Of a stretch of DNA of 64,000 bases, positions 28,399-37,123 are shown piece after piece. The translations under genes and the position numbers were made by a program. Source of the stretch: Scalindua sp964344685. Its GTDB lineage: Bacteria > Planctomycetota > Brocadiia > Brocadiales > Scalinduaceae. Position 1 is the first letter of the stretch. Each line of letters opens with the position of its first letter. The notes under the pieces were generated by a model that ran no database searches, was not told where the DNA came from, and saw nothing but the letters and a program-made list of their open reading frames with translations. The DNA lies in NCBI GenBank assembly GCA_964344685.1, contig CAYFOK010000007.1, positions 147,184-211,183 on the forward strand. The letters run 5' to 3'.

Positions 28399-28612
28399 CA
28401 CAGAATTTTAAAATACAATAATATGGTATTTAATTATAACCCACAAGAAAAAAAGAATAATCGGAGGCTGTCACCAACTTGAACAAAGCATTATCGTATA
28501 TTATTCATTGGCAATAATTCTTATGTTTTGATATAAATTATGCTTTTCATATTGAATTTCTGTAACGATGAGGTTCTCGGGTGGGACTTTTTTACCTGGG
28601 TAAGGAAGAAAA

Positions 28613-29149
28613 ATGAGTAGTAGTTTTACAAATCGAATTTTTCGTGCTGCAAAGCTTGATGTACATCTCTATGAAGAAGTAGAATCCGATAAAAGCGCAA
28701 TGCGACAAGCGATGCTGGTCGTAATTCTCTCTGGTATTGCCGCTGGTGTTGGAAGCATATCAAAAGGAGGAGCATTAGGGGTAGCAATGGGTACTGTCAT
28801 GGGACTGGCGGGATGGTACATATGGGCGTTTATTATATTTTTTATAGGTGCTAAACTCTTACCGGAGCCTCAAACCAAATCTAATGTCGGAGAATTATTG
28901 AGAACAATCGGATTTGCAAGCTCACCAGGCTTGATACGAGTATTTGGTATTTTCCCTGGAGTAGAAAAACTTGTTTTTCCGGTGGCGACAGTATGGATGC
29001 TGGTTGCGATGATTATTGCCGTGAGACAGGCACTCGATTATAAAGGAACTGTACGTGCAGTTATTGTGTGCATAATCGGCTTGTGCGTCCAGATTGCAAT
29101 TCTTTTAACAATTTTCTCATTCTTTAGAATCTTACCAAAACCCGCTTAA
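28613..29149 (+). CDS. Yip1-family membrane protein
   Basis: The 178-residue protein has five predicted membrane spans and the Yip1-like arrangement: an N-terminal LYEEVESDKSAMRQA helix, glycine-rich first span, WYIWAFIIFFIGAKLLPEP, then GELLRTIGFASSPGLIRVFG and the final spans. Bacterial Yip1 proteins are poorly understood. AAGGAAG precedes the ATG. A 27-bp gap separates it from the Skp-like gene, so they are likely cotranscribed. Confidence 0.8.
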   Translation: MSSSFTNRIFRAAKLDVHLYEEVESDKSAMRQAMLVVILSGIAAGVGSISKGGALGVAMGTVMGLAGWYIWAFIIFFIGAKLLPEPQTKSNVGELLRTIGFASSPGLIRVFGIFPGVEKLVFPVATVWMLVAMIIAVRQALDYKGTVRAVIVCIIGLCVQIAILLTIFSFFRILPKPA

Positions 29150-29176
29150 TTTTTTTAATGAAAGGTGATGAAGATC

Positions 29177-29803
29177 ATGAACAAATTATCTATTAACTAT
29201 CGAATTCTCACAATCTTACTCTGCTCTATTGTAAGCATTGTAGCCTTCAACAGCATACATCAAGATGCCAGTGCCGAAGGACTCAAGATCGGTGTTGTTG
29301 ATATAAACAATATATTTGACAATCTTGATAAAAGAAAAGACCTCGATGAGCAATTAAAGGCAACCGAAACTGAATTTAAAAATGAAATAGAAAGCAAAAA
29401 GCAAATAATGATTGACCTGAACGAAGAGACACAGTTATTGGATCTGGGAAGTGAAGCTAGAAACAGGAATATGGAAATACTGGAGAGGAAGAACGTGGAA
29501 CTTGAAGGATATGCTAAGTTTGCCGAAAAACAACTTACAAAAAAATACAAAGATGCCTTTGAAGAAATTTATGCAGAGATTGTTAAAGAGGTTGATTCTT
29601 TTGGCAAAGAAGGGAATTACAGTGTTATCATAAAGAAAGAAAAGCCGAACTTACAGAGCAACCAGCTTTCAGACCTTCAGTTTAAGATAGGAATCAGAAC
29701 TGTATTATATAATTCCAGTGCGATAGATGTAACACCGCTCATTACAGACCGTATGAACACTCGTTACCAACAGGAAAAAGCAAATAGCGCAAGCACAGAA
29801 TAA
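29177..29803 (+). CDS. OmpH/Skp-family periplasmic chaperone
   Basis: This protein has a signal peptide (ending about DASA-EG) and a long charged coiled coil typical of Skp, the trimeric chaperone that holds unfolded outer-membrane proteins. The family start LKIGVVDINNIFDNLDKR is clear. I chose ATG 29177 because GGTGATG sits six bases upstream; GTG 29165 and ATG 29168 are in frame. At 208 residues it is longer than E. coli Skp (161), with a hydrophilic tail. Support for an outer membrane in this organism. Confidence 0.85.
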   Translation: MNKLSINYRILTILLCSIVSIVAFNSIHQDASAEGLKIGVVDINNIFDNLDKRKDLDEQLKATETEFKNEIESKKQIMIDLNEETQLLDLGSEARNRNMEILERKNVELEGYAKFAEKQLTKKYKDAFEEIYAEIVKEVDSFGKEGNYSVIIKKEKPNLQSNQLSDLQFKIGIRTVLYNSSAIDVTPLITDRMNTRYQQEKANSASTE

Positions 29804-29840
29804 CAAGACCAGCAAGAAACAATACACACGCAACTCACCC

Positions 29841-29869
29841 TCCTCCCATAACACAAAGTTATGGGAGGA
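29841..29869. terminator. Hairpin between convergent genes
   Basis: A perfect 12-bp stem (29841-29852 with 29858-29869) with a 5-nt loop lies 38 bp after the Skp-like stop and before the 3' end of the leftward acyl-activating gene. Neither side has a long T-run, so it may be a weak bidirectional terminator or an mRNA 3' stabiliser. A second imperfect palindrome beginning TCCCGCCTG follows at 29911-29950. Confidence 0.5.
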
Positions 29870-30007
29870 CACCATTCTAACGAAAATATTTTCCTTCTCT
29901 CTGTAAATTATCCCGCCTGACGTCAGTACTTTCATTAAGGCAGGACGCGGAGCAAACCAAGAGGGTTCCATTGCCATATCTGACAACAGGTATTTTAGTT
30001 CAGCAAA

Positions 30008-31546
30008 TCAGACAACCTGTGCAAATTTCTCTATAGCAATCTTTTTAATACTTTTATAATCAACCTTACCTGAAGGCAGCATCGGGATGGAATCTATTGA
30101 TACGTAGTGATCGGGTTGAGACAACTTCGGCAAACCGGCTTGATCCAGCCCCTTATTCAGTGAAATCTTATCCGGATCTGCATCAACAACAAAAGCAACC
30201 AACTGTTCACCTTTTTGTGTATGAGGAATATTCGTTACCGCACAACTTCTTTTTTCGTTTTCAGTATGCTGGTCTAATACATGTGATAATTTATCCTCAA
30301 TAGGAGTCAATGGAATCATTTCACCCCCTATCTTGGCAAATCTTTTAAGACGATCTGTAATATATAAAAACCCATTTTCAAATTTCCCTATATCACCGGT
30401 AATATAAAAACCTTCATGGAATGCCTGACTGGTCAATTCAGGTGCCTTATAATATCCACTCATAACGTTGGGGCCTTTGATTAATATCAAACCCTCCTCG
30501 CCCGGTTGAAGCTCTTCATATGTTTCTGTATCCACTATCCTGCACTGAACATTCGGCATAAGCCTTCCTACGCTTCCATGACAATAATCATTAGGATAAT
30601 TTACAGTAATACAGGAACAGCTTTCAGTGACTCCATAGGCTTCAAAAATAGTTATACCCAGTTTCTCATTGAATTTTTCCCTGACGTTCTTGTTTAACTT
30701 TTCCGCTCCTGCAAATGCCAGGCGTACACTCGAAACCTGCTCACGTTTCCATCTCTTCATAAATCCTCTATAAAGTGTACTGGTTCCCAAAAGCATTGTA
30801 ACCCGAAATTTATGAACAATTTTACCAAGCCTTTCATAATCAGTTGGGTTTGGATGGAAAACGGCTCCCATCCCCATTATCAATGGTAACCATAGACATG
30901 CGACAAAGCCAAATACGTGAAAAAACGGTAAAGTACCCAGCACCTTGTCTTCAGGGCCTGGCTGAAAAACAGTACTGAAAGCCTGAATGCTCATATAAAT
31001 ATTTTTGTTTGTCAGGGGAACACCCTTTGGATGGGATTCCGAACCGGAAGTAAACAGTATTGTGGCAGTCTTATCAGGTGCATCAACTTCCTTATATTCT
31101 TGAATTAAGGACCGGCTCGACTTAAACTTACAGGAGAAATAAGTCAGCAATTTTTCCAGCTTTGATGTCTTCTCCTTCATATCTTCAATAAACACCATCC
31201 TCGGATCTTCAGCAATATTCGCCTTCTGAACAAACACTCTTGAGGTAAAAATTGTTTTTATCTCACAAGTCTTCATTGCCCAATCCTGCTCATCTTTACC
31301 TGCGATAAAATTCAGCCCGACAGGAGTTTTGCCTGACAATGTAGTAGCAATAAATGCCAAAGCACCTCCCACAGAGGCAGGAAAAAGAAGAGCTATGTTT
31401 TCACCTTCAAGTTTGCGGACATGTTTGGACAGCAGTATACCGGCAGTAAGCGTCTGGCCAAATGTCAGGGACATACCGGTTGAGTCTTCCTGAACGACCC
31501 TGTTAAAATTCTTTTTTGCAGTATTTATAAAGCCTTCTACAATCAT
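30008..31546 (-). CDS. AMP-dependent acyl-CoA/acyl-ACP synthetase
   Basis: The 512-residue protein is an ANL-superfamily adenylating enzyme. The P-loop-like A3 motif is ILFTSGSESHPKGVPLT (about 166-182), A5 is FEAYGVTESCSC, A7 is YITGDIGKF and the C-terminal Lys lies in MLPSGKVDYKSI. It activates a carboxylic acid, probably a fatty acid, as the acyl-adenylate and then transfers it to CoA or ACP; the acyl part resembles that of Aas-type acyl-ACP synthetases. It is the last gene of the cysS-rhodanese operon, 25 bp after the rhodanese stop. Confidence 0.88.
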   Translation of the reverse strand: MIVEGFINTAKKNFNRVVQEDSTGMSLTFGQTLTAGILLSKHVRKLEGENIALLFPASVGGALAFIATTLSGKTPVGLNFIAGKDEQDWAMKTCEIKTIFTSRVFVQKANIAEDPRMVFIEDMKEKTSKLEKLLTYFSCKFKSSRSLIQEYKEVDAPDKTATILFTSGSESHPKGVPLTNKNIYMSIQAFSTVFQPGPEDKVLGTLPFFHVFGFVACLWLPLIMGMGAVFHPNPTDYERLGKIVHKFRVTMLLGTSTLYRGFMKRWKREQVSSVRLAFAGAEKLNKNVREKFNEKLGITIFEAYGVTESCSCITVNYPNDYCHGSVGRLMPNVQCRIVDTETYEELQPGEEGLILIKGPNVMSGYYKAPELTSQAFHEGFYITGDIGKFENGFLYITDRLKRFAKIGGEMIPLTPIEDKLSHVLDQHTENEKRSCAVTNIPHTQKGEQLVAFVVDADPDKISLNKGLDQAGLPKLSQPDHYVSIDSIPMLPSGKVDYKSIKKIAIEKFAQVV

Positions 31547-31571
31547 AAAAAACCTCTAATTTAAAAAATGT

Positions 31572-31994
31572 TCACTCTTCAACATCATAGCCTTTTTCTA
31601 TCCACTCTTCAATTCCACCCAGCATATTAAAAACGTACTTATAACCCTTTGATGTAAGATATTCACAGGCTGTCCTGCTTCTATTTCCGTTATGACAATA
31701 CACTAAAATAGTTTGATTCAATTCAATCTCATCCTTTTTTTCTGCAAGGATCATAATCGGAATAAGGATGGCATCCTTAATGTGAGACCTTGCATATTCC
31801 TCCCCTGTCCTGACATCAAGGATAAGATCTACTTTGTTGTTATTCTGTTCACTTACCATATACTTTGCTTCAGATACGGAAACGTTATTAAATATTTCCA
31901 GCGCAAAAGAGTCAGACACAAAAAAGGGTGATGACAAAACAACCATGTAAATAAATATCCGCAACATGAATCTTCTATTCAAAAACTTTTTCAT
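31572..31994 (-). CDS. Exported rhodanese-like sulfurtransferase
   Basis: A signal peptide or anchor (FMLRIFIYMVVLSSPFFV) precedes one rhodanese domain of about 100 residues. The active-site loop is YCHNGNRSRTA with the catalytic Cys, and the CH2A-like LILDVRTGEEYARSHIKDAILIP is present. It should act in the periplasm or outer compartment on persulfides. I chose the ATG at 31994, two bases after the cysS stop; the longer frame overlaps cysS. It lies between cysS and the acyl-activating enzyme gene in one operon. Confidence 0.87.
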   Translation of the reverse strand: MKKFLNRRFMLRIFIYMVVLSSPFFVSDSFALEIFNNVSVSEAKYMVSEQNNNKVDLILDVRTGEEYARSHIKDAILIPIMILAEKKDEIELNQTILVYCHNGNRSRTACEYLTSKGYKYVFNMLGGIEEWIEKGYDVEE

Positions 31995-31996
31995 TA

Positions 31997-33466
31997 CTAT
32001 TTCTTCTTCCTCCACGCCACATTGTCTTTTTTATCTTCAATGATAATCCCCAGTTCACTTAACCTATCTCTTACTTTATCTGCCAGTTCCCATTGTTTAG
32101 AAGCTCTCAGCTCATTCCTTGTATCAATCAATGCCTTTATCAGGTCATCCTCCATTTTATAGGCACCTGCTCCTTCTGAACCGCTTTGAACTGCAGTTTC
32201 TGTAATGATACCAAGAACATCACCGCCATATGTCCTGTAGAAAGAATCAATTCCAGATAACACACCCTCACTAACCTCCTCATCTGTGTTAAGGAGGCCG
32301 TTCACTTCCTTGGACAAATTAAAAAGAACGGCTAACGCTTCAGCCGTATTGAAATCTTCATTCATTGCATCTTCAAAGGCATTCCTATACTTTTCTAATT
32401 TTGCCTTCCATATTTCCTGCCCTGCAGTCCCGGTAGATGATCCCATCCGCTCTCTCAGGTTTCGTATCGTATTGCATAATCTCTCCAACCCTGTATCAGC
32501 CGCATCTAAAGCTTCGTCGCTATAGTCAATTGGACTGCTGTAATGCGTATTGAGAACAAAGAAACGAATTGTTAAAGGTGAGAACTTCTTAAACGCATCC
32601 TTAAGAGTAACAAAATTACCCAGAGACTTTCCCATCTTCTGCCCATCAACGGTTACCATGTTGTTATGCATCCAATAACGTGCAAAAGGTTTCTCATTTG
32701 CAGTTTCACTTTGAGCAATTTCACACTCATGATGCGGAAAAACATTTTCAAGCCCTCCACCATGAATATCAAACGTCTCACCCAGATATTTCATAGACAT
32801 GACTGAGCACTCAAGATGCCAACCAGGAAACCCAACGCCCCATGGGCTGTTCCACTTCATAATATGGCCTGGTTCTGCCTTCTTCCAGAGTGCAAAGTCT
32901 GCAGGATTTTTCTTCTCAGGATTTATCTCTATACGTGCGCCGGACTCCTGTTCTTCAAGTTTTCTCCCGGAAAGTTTGCCGTAATCCTTCAGCTTTGACA
33001 CATTAAAATATACAGACTGGTTTGACTCATAAGCAAACCCCTTATCTATCAGTGTGCTTACAAGATCTATCTGCTCCGGAATATGTCCTGTTGCTCTAGG
33101 TGAAATATCTGCCCTGATATTATTTAATGCATCCATATCTTCATAATAGCTTCGCATATACATTTCAACTAATTCCATCGGTTCTACTTTTTCGAGTTTA
33201 GCTCTTTTTTCAATCTTATCTTCTCCTGCATCCGCATTATCAGTTAAGTGCCCGACATCAGTAATATTCTGCACGTACCTCACATCATAGCCGAGATGTC
33301 TCAGATAACGCACAACAATATCAAAGCTGACATAACTCTTTGCATGTCCAATATGAGGATGGTCGTAAACAGTAGGGCCACACACATATATCCCAACCCT
33401 TCCCTCTTCCAAAGGGGTAAATATCTCTTTCTGCCTTGTTAAAGTGTTATAAATCTTTAATGTCAT
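31997..33466 (-). CDS. cysS: Cysteinyl-tRNA synthetase
   Basis: At 489 residues this is a standard class I synthetase that charges tRNA-Cys. The HIGH motif is HPHIGHAKS near residue 37, the zinc-site Cys and His lie in YVCGPTVYD, in WHLECSVMS and in FPHHECEIAQ, and the KMSKS loop is GQKMGKSLGNF. The C-terminal anticodon-binding helices and IIEDKKDNVAWRKK end are typical. The downstream rhodanese gene starts two bases after its stop. Confidence 0.97.
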   Translation of the reverse strand: MTLKIYNTLTRQKEIFTPLEEGRVGIYVCGPTVYDHPHIGHAKSYVSFDIVVRYLRHLGYDVRYVQNITDVGHLTDNADAGEDKIEKRAKLEKVEPMELVEMYMRSYYEDMDALNNIRADISPRATGHIPEQIDLVSTLIDKGFAYESNQSVYFNVSKLKDYGKLSGRKLEEQESGARIEINPEKKNPADFALWKKAEPGHIMKWNSPWGVGFPGWHLECSVMSMKYLGETFDIHGGGLENVFPHHECEIAQSETANEKPFARYWMHNNMVTVDGQKMGKSLGNFVTLKDAFKKFSPLTIRFFVLNTHYSSPIDYSDEALDAADTGLERLCNTIRNLRERMGSSTGTAGQEIWKAKLEKYRNAFEDAMNEDFNTAEALAVLFNLSKEVNGLLNTDEEVSEGVLSGIDSFYRTYGGDVLGIITETAVQSGSEGAGAYKMEDDLIKALIDTRNELRASKQWELADKVRDRLSELGIIIEDKKDNVAWRKKK

Positions 33467-33565
33467 AGATATAATCGATTAATAATTGTTCAATAAAATA
33501 AAAAAATGCTTAACTCATATATTCCTGGCAAAGCATTATCCTCACAAATCAAAATTGTAAAAGCC

Positions 33566-35200
33566 TTATTCAGCAGATTTTTCTTTAGCCTTATAATTTA
33601 CTATCCTGTTTCTACCAGATTCTTTCGCCTGATAAAGAGCCTGATCAGCATGGGCCAATAAATCATTTGCCGACTCTGCATCATTACTGAACGCAATACC
33701 AAAGCTGACCGTGATATTAAACTGATTGGAATCATATTCAAACGACTGTTTTGATATCATCTCCCTGAACCTTTCGTACGCCGGAAAGATAGTGTCCTTT
33801 GTTACATTCGGCAGAATCACTGCAAACTCTTCTCCACCATAACGGCATGCCAGGTCACTCTTCCTTACATGATTCCTGAGCCTATTCCCTACATCTGACA
33901 AAACCATATCACCTGCCTGATGGCCATATGTATCATTAACTTTTTTGAAGTAATCCAGGTCCATCATAATAAGGGCCATCTCTGTCTCATACCGACTTGC
34001 TCTCTCAAATTCTCCTTCCAGCACCTCTATAAAGTAGCGACGATTATATAACTGTGTTAATCCATCCACAGTAGACATTTCAGCCATCTTTGCATGAGCC
34101 TTTTCCACGTCTCTTCTGAGGCTGGCCCTTTCCAATGTATTGTTTATAACCCTGGCAAGGGATTCTGAGTTAATTCTGCTCTTTGGCAGATATTCATAGG
34201 CACCCATCTGCATCACCTTTGTCGCAAGCATCTCATCACCAAACTCTGTAACGACTATTACCGGAGTTTCAATTCCTTCTTCATCAACTTTTCTGAGATA
34301 CTCAAGACTTGTTCCGTCATTTAAGATATGGTCCAGAAAAATCATATCAAAATGTTCCTGATCTAACATGATAAATGAATCTTTGAAATTTCCTGCCCAT
34401 GACAAATTGATAAGATCCTGACCTTCAAGAAAGAGCTTGATCCCTTCAAAAACGTCCTCTGAATCATCCACCACAAGAATCTTTATTTCTCTATTAAAGC
34501 TGACCACTGCAGTACTATCATAATTCAACGGTATTGGTTCAGAATAATGTATAGTTTTAATCTTTTTTGTAATATTTGAAATCTTCTGTCCGGATTCTTT
34601 CATACGACCTATACATTCAATAGTTTTATCGGGATTATCATGAATCTTCCCTATCAACTCTATATCCTCCAACAGAGACGTCAATGGCTGATTCAACTCT
34701 TGAGCCTTTGCCCCAGCCATCTGAAGCAGTACCTTGAGACGTTCTTCCTCGATAAGCGCTTCCTGCTGTTCCAGAATTTTTTCGTTTGCCTTCTGTAAAT
34801 CAGCATTAGTTTTCTTCAGAACATTTTTCTGCTCGTGCAACTCAAGGAATATATTAACCTTACTCTGTAAGATATCAGGGTCCAATGGCTTAAATAAATA
34901 ATCAACTGCGCCTTTATCATATCCTTTAAATATGTATTTCTGCTCTTTGCTGATTGCGGTCACAAAAATTATAGGAATATTCTTGGTCTCCTCGTTTCCG
35001 CGTATTATTTCCGCAGTCTCAAATCCATCCATATCCGGCATCTGCACATCAAGCAGAATAAGTGCAAAATCATATTCCAGGAGCATTGCCAAAGCTTCAT
35101 TACCACTTGACGCCTCTATTATTTCCAGGCCGGGTTTTGCAAGAATTTTCCGAAGTGCCAGAAGATTTGTCGGTTTATCATCTACAATTAGAATATTCAT
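33566..35200 (-). CDS. Two-receiver diguanylate cyclase (REC - HisKA-like - REC - GGDEF)
   Basis: The 544-residue protein has a first receiver domain with Asp51 (LILLDVQMPDMDG) and Lys104, a coiled coil, a helical segment resembling a histidine-kinase dimerisation domain (AQELNQPLTSLLEDI, about 166-180) with Gln in place of the phosphorylatable His, a second receiver (240-350, Asp290 in FLDHILNDG) and a GGDEF domain. The active site is GGEEF (455-459), and RKSD five residues before it is the RxxD inhibitory site. It makes c-di-GMP. ATG 35200 is preceded by AGGATAG; the frame extends to 35296 but would overlap cheB. Confidence 0.92.
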   Translation of the reverse strand: MNILIVDDKPTNLLALRKILAKPGLEIIEASSGNEALAMLLEYDFALILLDVQMPDMDGFETAEIIRGNEETKNIPIIFVTAISKEQKYIFKGYDKGAVDYLFKPLDPDILQSKVNIFLELHEQKNVLKKTNADLQKANEKILEQQEALIEEERLKVLLQMAGAKAQELNQPLTSLLEDIELIGKIHDNPDKTIECIGRMKESGQKISNITKKIKTIHYSEPIPLNYDSTAVVSFNREIKILVVDDSEDVFEGIKLFLEGQDLINLSWAGNFKDSFIMLDQEHFDMIFLDHILNDGTSLEYLRKVDEEGIETPVIVVTEFGDEMLATKVMQMGAYEYLPKSRINSESLARVINNTLERASLRRDVEKAHAKMAEMSTVDGLTQLYNRRYFIEVLEGEFERASRYETEMALIMMDLDYFKKVNDTYGHQAGDMVLSDVGNRLRNHVRKSDLACRYGGEEFAVILPNVTKDTIFPAYERFREMISKQSFEYDSNQFNITVSFGIAFSNDAESANDLLAHADQALYQAKESGRNRIVNYKAKEKSAE

Positions 35201-35279
35201 TCTATCCTGCCTGATTCTTTTCAAAAATAACAGTTTCCGGTTTTCATATTTGTGATAAAGTTTGAGTATTATACAACCC

Positions 35280-35903
35280 TTATCCTTCGCTTTCAAGCTT
35301 TCTCAACAGCTCTCCTATCTTTTCGAGAGGCAATATATAATCAGGATTGGCAGCCGCTATGGCCGCCCTGGGCATGTCAGCAGCTTCAGAAGTTTCTGGT
35401 GACTGAACAATTGTAAGACCACCAGCATCCTTAATTTTTTTCAGGCCGCGGCTGCCATCATCATTTGCGCCGGTCAAAACTATCCCTACAAGACATTGTC
35501 CATAAACTCCTGCCGCCGACTCAAAAACCACATCAATGGACGGGCGGGCGTAATTGACAGCTTCCTCTACCGTCATGGAAAACGTACCGTCATCTTCTAT
35601 CAATAAATGATAATTTGGCGGTGCTACATAAACAACTCCCGCTCTGATCTCTTCTTTTTCATCAGCCTGTTTAACGGGTATTTTACACGCATTATCTAAT
35701 GACTGTTCCAGGTAACCATCCGTATCTTTATGCCTGTGCATAACAACAATAATAGATAGAGTAGATTCTAACGGCAGAAATTGAAGAACTGTTTTAAGTG
35801 CCTTTGTACCTCCGGTAGAAACACCGATAACAACCACCCTATATTTACGGTCTTTTGCTGAATGATCATTTTTTGAATTTTGTGTTATCTCAGTATTACT
35901 CAT
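35280..35903 (-). CDS. cheB: CheB-type methylesterase catalytic domain without receiver
   Basis: The 207-residue protein is just the CheB catalytic domain: Ser in GVSTGG, His in MHRHKD and Asp in LTGANDDGS form the catalytic triad. CheB removes methyl groups from chemoreceptor glutamates. The absent receiver domain means it is not controlled by CheA phosphotransfer in the normal way. cheR lies upstream, 32 bp away, and a two-receiver cyclase follows, so the receivers may be supplied in trans. No chemoreceptor, CheA or CheW gene lies in this window. Confidence 0.9.
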   Translation of the reverse strand: MSNTEITQNSKNDHSAKDRKYRVVVIGVSTGGTKALKTVLQFLPLESTLSIIVVMHRHKDTDGYLEQSLDNACKIPVKQADEKEEIRAGVVYVAPPNYHLLIEDDGTFSMTVEEAVNYARPSIDVVFESAAGVYGQCLVGIVLTGANDDGSRGLKKIKDAGGLTIVQSPETSEAADMPRAAIAAANPDYILPLEKIGELLRKLESEG

Positions 35904-35935
35904 TCCCTTATAACCGGGTGAATATTTTCAATTTA

Positions 35936-36769
35936 TTAATTCTCTACAATCCTTCTGTAAATCCTTTCTTTCTCAACTATATTTTCAAAATCATCCGAAT
36001 ATGACGAAAATCTTATGGTCTCTTTGGAACCCAGGCAGAGGAATCCACCCGGACGCAGACTGTCCCTGAAAAGTCTGAAAACACGGTCTTGCAAATCTCT
36101 GTTGAAATAAATAAGCACATTCCTGCACACTATCAAATCCATCTCCCCGAAAACGCTGTCCGTCACGAGGTTATGGTTAGAAAAGACAATGTTCTCTTTT
36201 AAAGAATTATCCATAATTGCACTGTCGTATCTTGCAGTATAATAATCCGCGAAAGATTCAAGTCCACCGGCCTTTCTGTAATTGATGGTATAATCTTTCA
36301 TTTTGTCAATGTCAAAAATACCGGATCTGGCCTTCTCAAGAACAGCATCGTTAGCATCTGTTGCATAAATCAGAGACGATTCGTATATACCACGCTCCTT
36401 CAGCAGAATCGCTGTAGAGTAAATTTCCTCACCGCTCGAACAACCGGCATGCCAGATCTTTACAAAGGGCTGGTTACTCAATTCAGGAATGACGGTTTCA
36501 CTGAGTGTCTTGAAGAAAGACGGATCCCGAAACATCTCGGTAACATTAATAGTAAGGTCCAGAAGCAATGTATCAAAAAATTCTTTATCGTAAAGCAATT
36601 TGTGCTGCATCTCAGAAACTGTCTTAATATTGGACCTGGAAAGCCGGTAACGTAAACGGCGTCTTATAGATGCCTTAGCATAATCTCTGAAATCATAACC
36701 ATACTTCTGATATATTGCCTCCAGGATCAGGTCTAATTCAATTTTTTCGTTTTCGTCTGGTTTGTCCAT
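35936..36769 (-). CDS. cheR: CheR-type protein-glutamate methyltransferase
   Basis: The 277-residue protein has the helical CheR N-terminal domain (DYAKASIRRRLRYRL) and a SAM-dependent methyltransferase domain with WHAGCSSGEEIYS as motif I, then FDIIVCRNVLIYF-like IVCRNVLIYFN, and GFLCLGSKETI near the end. It methylates receptor glutamates from SAM. It is the first gene of the leftward cheR-cheB-cyclase cluster. The intergenic 36770-37123 (354 bp) to the divergent sigma54 activator carries the promoter and TGTGACACA repeats described separately. Confidence 0.92.
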   Translation of the reverse strand: MDKPDENEKIELDLILEAIYQKYGYDFRDYAKASIRRRLRYRLSRSNIKTVSEMQHKLLYDKEFFDTLLLDLTINVTEMFRDPSFFKTLSETVIPELSNQPFVKIWHAGCSSGEEIYSTAILLKERGIYESSLIYATDANDAVLEKARSGIFDIDKMKDYTINYRKAGGLESFADYYTARYDSAIMDNSLKENIVFSNHNLVTDSVFGEMDLIVCRNVLIYFNRDLQDRVFRLFRDSLRPGGFLCLGSKETIRFSSYSDDFENIVEKERIYRRIVEN

Positions 36770-36992
36770 AACAATCTGGAAACGGAAAAGCTGTTTTGAT
36801 CAATTTACATAAACGTTGTTGGATTATACACTTGAAGCTAATCATGTCAATAAGATGTATTTTAACTCCTGCCACTTTACCTGATCCGAAACTATCCTTT
36901 AAAAAACGTTCCCGGGCATAGATATTGCGAGTTAAACAAGAGGAAATACATCTATAAGAACCAATATCAAAAAGACTTAAGAAACATTTTCG

Positions 36993-37020
36993 TTGACAAC
37001 CTGATGTCACCGTATAAAAT
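36993..37020 (+). promoter_or_regulatory. Candidate sigma70 promoter for the sigma54 activator gene
   Basis: TTGACA (36993-36998) and TAAAAT (37015-37020) are 16 bp apart. Transcription would begin near 37027, leaving a leader of about 95 nt that contains the two TGTGACACA palindromes before the ATG at 37124. Confidence 0.55.
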
Positions 37021-37072
37021 TATTAGTAAATGTGTCGATAATAACAACATTAAACAAAGTGATTTTAGGCAT

Positions 37073-37095
37073 GTTGTGACACAAGTTGTGACACA
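37073..37095. repeat. Tandem 11-bp repeat with TGTGACACA palindromes (possible operator)
   Basis: GTTGTGACACA occurs twice exactly (37073-37083 and 37085-37095), 12 bp apart from start to start, so close to one helical turn. Each copy contains TGTG-A-CACA, a palindrome. The site lies between the candidate promoter and the start codon of the sigma54 activator gene, a place typical for autoregulation. Confidence 0.55.
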
Positions 37096-37123
37096 GTAAG
37101 AAGGTCGGAGAGGAAAGGTTTAC

